64,000 bases of DNA from Bryum argenteum (lineage: Eukaryota > Streptophyta > Bryopsida > Bryales > Bryaceae). Within the stretch, counting starts at the first letter, position 1, and each line of letters begins with the position of its first letter. The notes under the pieces are model-generated. The model made no database searches. It had not been told where the DNA came from and saw only the letters and a program-made list of their open reading frames with translations. Position numbers and translations under genes: made by a program. Location: contig CM073329.1 in assembly GCA_037043015.1 (NCBI GenBank), positions 11,176,648 through 11,240,647 of the forward strand. Direction: 5' to 3'. Positions 47,500 through 57,489 of the stretch are shown piece after piece.

Positions 47500-50400
47500 A
47501 TGATCGAGGTTGCCATGCGCCGCAACGTCGGAACCAAGCGCAAAATCGACAAGATGGGAGAAGCAGCGGATGGTGGATTGTAGAAGAGGACCCCTCAAAG
47601 CCTTATTTGTGGATGACGCACCAACCTTTTAAAATAAGGGACCGTCGTCGGCGTTAGGCAAGCGTTTTGGCGAGATTCAAGCAATTACTACCCGCCCGTA
47701 AATGCCCGACATGATATATGTGATGTGTGTCACGATCTTTGATGAAGCAATGCAAAAGACTTCTCCGTCGAGAGGCTTAACTTCTTCTTGCATCCATTCC
47801 GGAATCTTTGCTTGCAAGTTAAGGTCCGTGAAATTCTCAATACCTTGCAGAAATTTTTGGTGAATATCGCTCTCTGCGACGCGTCTGTGAGGCGGGAGCA
47901 TATGTCACATTGTCTAGGGTTATCACGGGAGGATGTGGCGCGCGCAATGGTTCTTATGGATGCCCATATTAAGACGAAGCATTACTAGAGGCGGATCCAA
48001 CACATGCAACATCACATCGCGAGTCCACCATTTGAAACAAGAAGAGACGGATCCAATTCACCGTAGTTATGTTATTGGAAGTGAGTTGGATTCTGGCCAC
48101 TTGCCAGATTACTGCAATCTGTGCCCGTCCAGCATATCGCGACCTCTCGAGCCGCTTTGTAGGAAGTGTTCTCTATGTGGAAGAGGACGTCCTTCAAAGC
48201 GGCACGACGTGAGAGAAGCGACATAGCATCTCCCAGTTGGTGGACGATCGTCGAATGTGGCTACAAGTGGTGCGAGGTCAAGCGGACGACGGATCGAGGG
48301 CGCGTGGTAGGGGTAGTGGGTCTACAACCATGAGGTTTTCATTTCAGCGTGGAGCATCAACATGTACCGAGTTCTTCACTGAATGTATCGGCGGTGGAGG
48401 ACGAGTTTCAAAAATATCGGACCGGGGACGAAGAGGATTGAGTCGGAACCGAGGATGGCGTTGGAGGCCTCAACGTCAAGTAAGTTCCTAGCACCGATAC
48501 CTCTCGGGCGAAAGTGCGAAAGGATCGCTATGGGGGACATTGTATTCGAGGTGAAGATCGACAAGATTATCCAAGTGGAGAGTCCTTTTACAAACCATCG
48601 GGTCTCTCTGCAAAGAGAGTTAGAGAGGTTTATGACTTTATGAGACATCAGGAGAGAACAAGACTTGTGTGAAGCAAGTTGGTTCTTCGTCCGATCAATA
48701 CATTGTGGATGTCACTCACGGCGATGGTGTGGTTCGGCGAGAAGAGGTGTCATTCCCCCTCGAAAGAAAGCACAACGAGAGTTCCAACGCATATTTGATC
48801 ACACGGATTAGCGTCTATTCACGGTACAACGCACTCTCGGTTGTGTTGGATTGAGAGAGAGGATCATTTGGGAGCCAGGTGGATGGACAACACATAGTTG
48901 CGGCCTGCAATTTTGCGAAGGAAGAGGTTGCCCAACACAAACTCTCGCATCGCCGAGTTTGTTAACATCTTTGAAATGCGGGAGGCAACATTTGTCGTAT
49001 ACGATGATCTGCATTGTACCTAGCGAAGTCCGCGTGGTCAACAAGAAGGAATGGAATAGGACAAAATATTCCACCATGGATGAGGACTTGAGAAAGCTAC
49101 GAGATTTGGGAGTTGTATGGGAAGCGCGATAGCTTGGTTCGTGCAGGCGATGACGCGGGCTAAAGCTACGGTGTGTGCGGCTAATGCGGTGAGAAGAACC
49201 TTGTTGAGGGCAACAAAGGTATAACAATCAAGAGGTTTGAAAGCGGATCGTGACTTGACCATTCATGCGTGGAATCGCCGGCGCGAGTGTTCTGAAGCTA
49301 TCCTTCAGTGTGTGCAAGGACTACGAAGATGGCTATCTCTTTTATAGCAAGAAGAGGAGAAGAAGTGGAAGGCGTTTGGAGACAAGAACAACCTAGATCC
49401 CTCTTGTGGATGTACGGGAGCGTCGGAGCGAATGACCATGTGGGTGGTTGAGGCCGCTCAATGTGGTTCCGATACCGCTTATCTACGGCTAGTCAAGTCT
49501 TGTGCGGCTAAGCCGGTGGGGAGGACAACCGCAGACCTCGACAATCAAATTACTTTCACGCCATCGAGGATGCGTCCAGGGATCCCGTCCGTCTTATGCA
49601 GTGCGATTGGACCGGATCGTGAGACAAGAAGCGGTCGCTAATATCACTCGTTGGTTAATGGTGTCCAACAAAGAGTCTTTCACCTAATTCCATGGAAGAG
49701 TTCTTCCACATATCTGTCACGGAATTATTTTAGGGCAAGGAGCAAATTGATGCATTTGGCAAGGACTTGGCAAAGACACAAAAGCGCGCATGGGCTAAAC
49801 CTACACGAGAGAAGGTGTCAAGTTGGCGGGACATAAGTGAACTTATTCCCACCTCCATCAACGTTCACTATCGGGACATTGCAACAAGAACACATGGAGA
49901 AGTGGAAGCATCGGCGAGATGAAGGTGGTGCCGCTACCGTCGCATGGAAGTGGGTATTACAAGTTCGAAGGCCAACTCGCACCCGAGACACCGGATCATC
50001 TTATGGTTCGAGCTTAGGAAGGATTATTTCATCACGATGTCGTGATTGACACAATCGTTCTTGTGGATTGTTGATTGTCGGCGTGGTGGGGAAAGCGTGG
50101 AGACTGTCGCAGGAAGAAGAAGCGATTCACCAAAGTTATTGCACAATCGTCGGCGTGGATGACGGGCGTTGAACGATGGACAAAAAGTATTCTCTTTATT
50201 ACCGCGGCCGTGTTTTAATGCCGAGTTGTTCGCGAAGCTCAAACTTCCCGTGGTGGCACTCAACGACATGGATGTTGGGCATTTGGCGCAAACTCGGTTG
50301 ATCGGTATGCCCTCAACTTTCACGGGGTGGTCGATTCTGACAAGCGGTGGAACCATTTGGAGGTGTTGTTGTTCATATGCAACACCTGTTGATACTTCCC

Positions 50401-51290
50401 CAACAGGAATTATGTTTTCGGGGGACCGTCCACTACCACTTGTATTTCGCGATCAATGGGTGAGACACATCAACCGTCGGAGGGTGATAGACTCGGCGAT
50501 CGCCATCCAAGCTCTCTAGATTTGGTGGATGCGTATTTGCCAATTGGTTGGGGTTTGTTGCGTATAACATTACAACGGCCATTCCGACAATCCTTCATGG
50601 AGGTTTCCGTGGATCGGAGATCATTGTCATTGACGATAGCCTGGAAAGGCTAAACTTCTTGTATACAAAGTTGTTTGACAACTTCCAAGGACAATTTGGA
50701 TCCCGAGATGACAGTGCAACAAGGAGCACGGCGTTGGCATTTCCGAGGGTGAAGATCCGATGAACATAGGTTGAGAGGAAGGCGGTAGTGACGAGGACGA
50801 GCTTGGAGATGAAGCGGATACTTCTATTCCAAAGACCATACACATTGGCAAATGTCACGGCGGGTAGCGTGAGTATGGCGCGAGATGTCTCGCCTCGCGC
50901 GATCATAACTCATGTGACGACGGCTTCGTTCGTGCAGTGGAACCTAATGGCTTTGAGGAAGGATCGGAGAGACCAGGCAGGTGGTTCTAGATACTCCAAT
51001 TCAAACGAGACCAATGGTGCCATCCATTCCACAATCTACGGAATCGGCGGACACCATAGCTTTCAACGAGCGCTGCACCAATGATGACATTTAGAGACGG
51101 CTTCTACTATAACACCGATGGCATAAGGTACACTCGCCCGCGCGGTGGCCGAGCGATTCACGCACGTACGAGAGTGCGTCCATGATCTCAAATTCTATTG
51201 ATCCCCCAGTGTCGTTGGCGGCAGTGGATCGTATGGTACATGAGGCCTATGAAGGCAGTACCGGTAGGACAATGGAGGAGGATGATTAGA
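47500..51290 (+). pseudogene. Coding-like but frame-broken tract, probably a mobile element; not identified
   Basis: This 3.8-kb CG-containing tract sits between AT-rich flanks with abrupt edges. Many short frames follow one another, for example 48383-48643, 49432-49641 (MTMWVVEAAQCGSDTAYLRL), 50169-50519 and 50548-50763 (SEIIVIDDSLERLNFLYTKL). A final stop lies near 51289 after an acidic stretch ending GRTMEEDD. No frame stays open over 140 codons and I recognised no conserved domain. It resembles the DUF7869-type tract and element 2 in texture: few CAG/CTG and many frame changes. A degraded transposase gene is likeliest; a decayed host gene is possible. Confidence 0.35.
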
Positions 51291-53691
51291 GCATCAGAGA
51301 TTTATAAGTAGCAAGTCAATATGATGTTTAGGTGGCATGTTAGGTTTGATTGATATGTTTGAGTAAAGTATGAGATGTTTGGTTATAGTATTATGCATGT
51401 TATATTATAGTATTTACTATCGATTCTAAAAGTACGTTTATGAATTTTATGTATGGATTTTCATATAATATAGAGCGAGATGCTACATATTTTCTCGTTG
51501 AATAGCACATGTTGGCCTTTTATCTCTTATAAAGTATGTCTATTGTATAAATGCCAAAAATAGTATATAAATGTCATATAGCAGCAATGTACAACGTAGA
51601 AGTTCATAATCAAAATTGCATTGAATCTAAAAAGAAACACTATAGGAAGTTCAAGGACAAAATTGAATCTTTGAAATTCTTTAAATTTCAATTTTTGCAC
51701 TCCAAGACGTGACGTTGTCCTTCATATTGATCCATTGGGATTTGTATTCCAAAAATTTATATGGTACACAAAATAATAAAATAGATGTTGGCAATATTTG
51801 AATATAATAATTTGGTAGTATTTACAAAGCAATAAAACATGATTTAGCAACAAATTTGTTATTAAAAAAATACTATTTCTCGTTAGTTTAAGTTTAGTGC
51901 CTCCACATTTAAATTATTTTTTTTGTGTGGAATTTTTGTTGTTTTTTTTTCATTTTGGAGGAAAATGTTGTTGTTTTGACATGCCATTGAGTGCACTTGG
52001 CAAAGTGCATAATTGCTTAATTGCGTGTTCTATGATGTTGTCAATGTTTCTACTACTAAAAATAGACTCTAATAGGAATATATCTCAAAATGAAGTCAAC
52101 ATCCAACGATGGATGAAGGAGATATAAATCCTCAAAAATAGTCCATATATTCATTTATTTCACTGGATAAACATCATTGCAATTGCAAGACCAGAAGTAT
52201 TTCAATCAAAAATCTTCTAACTAGGAAGTTTTTAGCCTTCAATTTAAAATCATGACCATGTAAAAAGTTTCCAAAAAAATATCTTTGGTTTCCCATATTT
52301 GCCTCACAATGTTAAAACATGCTCCATGTTTGAAAACTCAAAAACAAGAGCTCCCTTCACTATAATGCACGTCATTTGATTATAATTCATTGTACGGATT
52401 TGCAATTTTTATTACGCAAAGTAAACTCAATTTTGAGACCCAATTCAAACAATTTCGTCCAACAAAGACTCCGAATGAAGTTATGGTTCTTCAAAGTTGT
52501 TGTAGTTATCCAAAATGTCGATTTTTGACATTCAATGCGATAAAGGGTTAGAGAGCTTTAATTTAACAAGGGGGCAAGGTTTTCTTAGTGTTAGAATACT
52601 TACTATCTTGAGAAATTTACATTGTTCCTTGCACAATATTGATTCCCTCTCTCGATTTTTTCCATGCACAATGTGATTTGAGCCAATCATATCAATTTCC
52701 AACTATTAATAATAGAAAGTACATTTTATTGATTTTCAAAGTTGTCATCTCTCTTTAATTTATCCTAGAACAATATTTATTATTTTAGGAAATTTAACCG
52801 TATTTATCTAATCTACAAATTAAGTTCTTCATATTGTTTTTGGAGTTAAAAAAATACAAAGTTTATAATACATCCGAGTTTTTTGTCAAACCATCAAGAC
52901 TTTAGATATTAACTCAAGGACTTGTACCGTTTCAATCCAAGTCCATGAAAATATTAAGAATTTTAGTTGTCTACAACACTTGACCATTTACCCAACCAAT
53001 GAACCCTTTGTCCACTTGCATCACCTAAAAAATCATCTTGTGTATTAATTGCTTGATTGGCTAGGCATCTCTCCTACAAATGTAAACAAAAAAATTCATG
53101 AGGGTGTTAACACATTTTTGAGTTGATTGTGAATTTTGAAAAGTTTCTACAACTAATATTTAGATGTTTTTAATTCTTTTTCTTTATGTAGAGTTAAACT
53201 TTGCGAGTTGAGTTCCATATGCAATTTATTAACTTCAATGACTTTGTAAATAATTTGTTAAAACTCTTCAAACATAGACATGACATGTGTCTTTTTTTTT
53301 AGAGGCAATTAAGAGCCCAAGTTATAGACCACTTAGATATCAATATTGGTTAAAAAAAACCTTGACCAAATCATGATTATAATCTCCGTATTTTTCATGA
53401 AAGGTTGGGTTTTTTGTGTACCTTTGCTTATTACAAGCCACAAAAATGATGTTTTATAATCCTCAAATTTGTCTATGATGAATCAATGAAAGGTATGTAA
53501 TGCCATTGTGCAATGCATTTTCAAAAGAGGTTCTATATATGACTTTGTATGAAGTTATATTGCTTGCTCGATTTCAACTGAAATTCTTTGAGCCAAAAAT
53601 GACCATCATACCATTTTCCTTACACCATAAACGACCATGGTGTTTTGGAAACTCCAAACCCCAAGATTGCGATTTTATACCACCTTCTTAA
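51291..53691. other. AT-rich intergenic tract with dispersed repeat remnants
   Basis: There is no open frame of note. 52080-52300 resembles 22240-22830 and 33900-34230 (phrases such as 'catcattgca', 'cagaagt.tt' and 'cttctaactaggaa'), marking another copy of the old dispersed repeat. Confidence 0.45.
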
Positions 53692-54052
53692 CCCTTAAAC
53701 GTCTAGCTATACGGATTGGGGCAGCCCAAAATTGGATCACAACATCTTTTGGACTTGGGCATCATGAATAGTGCACTTTTTGAACTTGGGCATCATGAAT
53801 GATCCAATCAATGATGAGCTTGCAACCTCCTACAAGGTTATGTACAACCCCAACCTACCTACCACAATCCTTTCAAAGCACAAACCACTCATACAAATTG
53901 TGGTTTGAATTCTAAAATTTCACTTTTTGAATGCATCACAAGAAGGTGACCAGTTTGGCATTAAAATATGAGTGAAAAGTTGAGTACATTGAGAGCTACA
54001 GAGGAGATTCTGTTGGAAACGGCCCCCTCGGGGCCGCTAAGACGTTTAAGGG
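53692..54052. mobile_element. MITE-like element with TTAA target duplication, copy B2
   Basis: The terminal inverted repeats are CCCTTAAACGTCTAGC and CCCTTAAACGTCTTAGC (right end on the minus strand), flanked by TTAA at 53688-53691 and 54053-54056. The 361-bp interior is non-coding and is the same family as 31839-32163. A short internal duplication ('tttgaacttgggcatcatgaat', preceded by 'ttttggacttgggcatcatgaat') explains part of the length difference. The presence of two copies of one family with clean TTAA boundaries makes the ends secure. Confidence 0.85.
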
Positions 54053-54056
54053 TTAA

Positions 54057-54860
54057 CTTTGGGGTATGAGAATTTAGTTTTACACTTTTCTGAAACTTTC
54101 AACCGTAAAAAGCTAAAAGAGAACTACCATCAAAGATATTGGTTGAAATTTCAAGTGTTGGATCTTCAGGATTTGCAAGATCATAACATTCAACATCTTT
54201 GTAAAACTTATTTTTGTCGGTTTTCGCAAGATGATTTACTTTGTGCACAAAATTTGATGATTATAACCTTCAACATTTTGTTTCTGTTTTTGTCCATGTA
54301 GATACCTAAGTTGAGCATGTCTAAAATATTGGAAAATCATTTGGCTTCTCAAACCTTCAAGCATTTCTATTTTCCAACAAAACTTCAAAAACAATAATGT
54401 AATACAACCTACAATAGTTGTTGATTGTATTTGGTGGAGGAAAAAGTGTACATCAAGTAGGCACCTTCATGTGTTTGTGAATTTTTAAGAAAAAAAAAGA
54501 AAAGAAAAAAGTCAAACATTCCTAAATCTCAAACCTAATGACTTCTGAAAGAAAAACAATTAAATCACCGATAACTTTGAAACTAGCTCTTGTAAATTTT
54601 GAAAGTTGCCCTTCTAGAATCGGCAAAGGTTCCATATTTCAAATTTAAGTAGAAAATTAGTCAAGAAAATAATTTAATTAAAAATAATCTTGACTTAAAA
54701 AAAAAAAATAGATAGTTTTATTCTACCCCCCAAGGTCTAAAAACTTTTTTCTTTTTCAAAAAACTCAAAAATTAGAGTATGGTTGTGCAATTTTTTTCAC
54801 ATACACCTTGTAGTATGAGGAACACCCAATAATAATTTTAGGCAGAAATTTTGATTCTAA
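54057..54860. other. Intergenic, AT-rich; nothing recognised
   Basis: The plus-strand frame at 54059-54301 starts inside the MITE flank and has no motif. No other signal is seen. Confidence 0.45.
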
Positions 54861-55353
54861 GGGTCCCTTTACACTATAGATTGACCATGGCCTTGTAAAA
54901 TTTGTGATTGGAGAGTAAAGTGCTCTTGGTCCCATTTGGCTTTACACTACCTTGAAATAAGGAGAATGACTAGTAACTTTGAGGTTCCCAAAGTATGCTA
55001 TATTTTGCATAGTGAATAATGTTTTCATGTTCTCCTTGATTATAGTTGAGTTAAAGCAAATACCTCGACTCAACTACAATCAAGGAGACCATGAGGCTCA
55101 AAAATCATTGATTGGCTAGTGTTCAACTATTTAAAAAGAAAATAGGAAAAGGGGGAGGATAATAGGAAGAAAGATGAGGATTTATATCAGAAAATTGAGC
55201 TTCAACTTCTCCCGGTCCAAATCCACTTTACACTACAAGAGTGACCAAGCCACTCAAAAATCCATTTCTGATTTATCATGGTCATAGCCACGACCATGAA
55301 ACTGATTTCAATTTTCTTGGTCATGGCTCTTGGTTCATAGTGTAAAGGGACCC
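54861..55353. mobile_element. PIF/Harbinger-type (Tourist-like) MITE with TAA target duplication
   Basis: Both ends read GGGTCCCTTTACACTAT inward (17 bp perfect, then diverging). A TAA target duplication lies at 54858-54860 and 55354-55356. A GGG(T/C)C start with a TAA/TTA duplication is typical of PIF/Harbinger Tourist-like MITEs. The 493-bp interior is non-coding and contains the inverted repeat described separately. It ends 295 bp before the PORR gene start codon, within its promoter region. Confidence 0.82.
55031..55088. repeat. Internal 21-bp inverted repeat (hairpin) in the Harbinger-like MITE
   Basis: Arms 55031-55051 and 55068-55088 pair over 21 bp with a single A:C mismatch (T:G on the other strand, so one strand's RNA would pair with a G:U). 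The loop is 16 nt. Transcription would give a short, well-paired hairpin. Confidence 0.75.
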
Positions 55354-55419
55354 TAACCCTTCACCCAAACTATCCTAAGAGCAAAGAGCCACATCGGTGA
55401 CCGTGGTCGTTGAGGTGTC

Positions 55420-55620
55420 AAATACTGGGATCTCCCCAATTTTGAGGATGTGGGTTTTGGGGACGTGGGTTTTGGGGACGTGGGTTTTGCGGACGTGGCT
55501 TGGAGCAAGGAAGCATGTAGTGAGACCGGAACTACCATTCAGCTGTGGTCTTTTCCGAAGGGTCCCAGTTTTCTATTGCTTTTTGTCGGAGCACAAAATT
55601 AGGGCATATTGGCGCCTCTT
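55420..55620 (+). repeat. Block with three 15-bp repeats, related to 60500-60790
   Basis: At 55450-55494 a 15-bp unit (GTGGGTTTTGGGGAC) occurs three times, the third with one change. In one frame it reads GFGDV repeats. The surrounding 200 bp, through 'ggagcaagga', 'agctgtggtcttttccgaag' and 'gggtcccagttttctattgc', is homologous to 60500-60790, upstream of NDX. It lies just before the PORR start codon and may be leader, promoter, or a duplicated exon fragment. Confidence 0.6.
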
Positions 55621-55647
55621 CTCTTTTTCATTTCCTCTGCACAAGCC

Positions 55648-57489
55648 ATGGCTTCTAGAGCCAGGTTCAGGTCTGTATGGATCGCAGCAGAAGCGACCTT
55701 GAATGGAGCTTCAAAAGTTTCTCACAATCCTCCACATTCAATTCTGTTGTCACAATCTCAATCGAAGCTTGACGCTCCTATTAGTCGATGTTTTGAGCTG
55801 TTTAGGTCGCATTTTCATAGTACCGAATTCAGAAGTAGAGCATTCAGAGCAGAGAGTTTCGTAGCTGTTGATATCCACTCGCGAAGTCTTGCTACAAAAA
55901 GTTATGAACAAGAAGAAGAGGAAGGTGAATCAAGCGACGAGGAAGGCGGATCAAACGATGACGATGTAGAAGCAGGTAGATCAAACGGCGAGGAAGTAGC
56001 CAAAGTAGAATCGGAGAGAGCGAAGTGGCACGTGGATAAGCTGTGCCCGACGAGTTTGCGAGTGCGGCAACTGAAGGAAGTCGATTTCGACGACTTAATC
56101 GAGAAGGAGAAGAAACTGAAAATTGTACTGAAGGTGAAGGACCTGCTTACTGCGGATACGGAGCAGTTTATGACGCTACAGGACTTAGGTAAGTGTAGGG
56201 ACTACATTGGTCTGACAGGGAACAAACGGATAATCGCTTTTTTGAAGAGGTTTCCAGGTGTATTCATCGTTCACGAGAAGGTCGAGCCAGGCAAATTGCC
56301 GTGGGCTCAGCTTACTCCAGAGGCAGAAGCGATTTGTGAAGAAGAGAGAGAAATTCGTAAAGGTATGAAGGTTGAAGCTGTTACGAAGCTACGGAAGCTT
56401 CTGATGATGGCAAATGACAAACGGCTCCATCTTGGGAAAATTGCACACATCGCAAAAGATATCGGCCTCCCTGAAGACTTTAGGTCGCGGTTAGTGTACA
56501 AATACCCGAAGTATTTTCGTGTTGTTCCTGGTGAAGACGTCACGAATGTCGATATGCGCCTCTTGGAGCTTGTGAAATGGAGCGATCGTCTGGCCATTAC
56601 TGTTGAGGAGCAGAAAGTCCGAGACCTTATGGAAGAAAATGGACTTGGTAAGACCTTCCTCCTTTTCTCAGTCAGAGTGTAGTGTTCCTCCTACCTACAG
56701 TCAGGGTTTAGTGTCCTCCTTTCCTTAGCGAGGGTTCAGGGTTTTAGGGCTTACTCTTATCAGTTGGATTTGTTTCTACTTACTGAGTTCTTCGGAAAGC
56801 AGATAGGCCACCAAGATTGGAGATTCAACTGCCCAAGAGATATCGGCTCTCGAATAGAGACAAGTACGTGCTATACAAATTTCACGAGCTTGAATGTCCA
56901 TCACCTTACGAAGCTTCAAACTACCTCGAGCCATCGTCACCGGAGGCTGAAAAGCGTGCGGTTCTTCTAATAAAAGAGCTACTGTCACTTACTTTAGAGA
57001 AGCGAGTGTACGTGGACCATCTCACTCACTTTCGGAAAGAATTCAAGTTCTCAAACCAGGTGTGTTTATTTGGCATCTCTTTCCTTCGAATTTCTTTCGA
57101 TTTTGCAGGATCTCTGATGCCTCTGTTTTCAGGTGCGCGGTTTGCTGATTCGCCATCCAGAGCACTTTTACGTCTCAAGGAAAGGTGCTCGTGATACCGT
57201 GTTTTTACGGGACGCTTACGTGGGAGTTCATGCTCCTGGTCAACGGCAACAGTATCTATTGAAAGAGAAGCACCCGCTAGTCGATCTTAAGGAGAAGTAT
57301 TATTCCCTCATGGAGCAGAAGCGGGTGTACATACCTCGGAATACTGCCGATTCTGATTCTGATTCTGTCCCTCTCCAAGAGGCGAATGGGGAGAATGCAT
57401 CATCTGTACCCAAGGAGAATGCATCCTCCGTATCTGAGGAGAATGCATCATTCGTACCTAAGGGAAATGCGTCATCCGTATCTGTGTGA
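55648..57489 (+). CDS. PORR-domain organelle RNA-splicing factor (WTF1/RPD1-type)
   Basis: PORR-domain proteins bind organelle RNAs and promote group II intron splicing in plastids or mitochondria. Three exons join in frame to 537 residues: 55648-56647, 56803-57059, 57133-57489. The start is ATG 55648 (MASRARFRSVWI); the longer open frame upstream begins at TTG. The N-terminus is rich in Ser/Arg with few acidic residues, as in a transit peptide, followed by an acidic spacer (EQEEEEGESSDEEGGSNDDD). The PORR domain runs from about residue 125 to 460: VLKVKDLLTADTEQFMTLQD, NKRIIAFLKRFPGVFIVHE, LRKLLMMANDKRLHLGKIAH, LPEDFRSRLVYKYPKYFRVV, then LIRHPEHFYVSRKGARDTVF, YVGVHAPGQRQ and HPLVDLKEKYYSLM. 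Four copies of a 24-bp unit end the frame. Mitochondrial targeting seems likelier than plastid, but the sequence does not prove it. Confidence 0.92.
57391..57486 (+). repeat. Four in-frame 24-bp repeats at the end of the PORR coding region
   Basis: Four exact-length copies (57391, 57415, 57439, 57463) encode (E/G)NAS(S/F)V(P/S) octapeptides directly before the TGA at 57487. Substitutions between copies mostly keep the frame and the Ser/Val character. Confidence 0.85.

Noticed and set aside
55609-55647. Thirteen extra codons (hydrophobic) before the PORR ATG
   Set aside because: The upstream start would be TTG, which plant nuclear genes rarely use; the ATG at 55648 gives a normal transit peptide.
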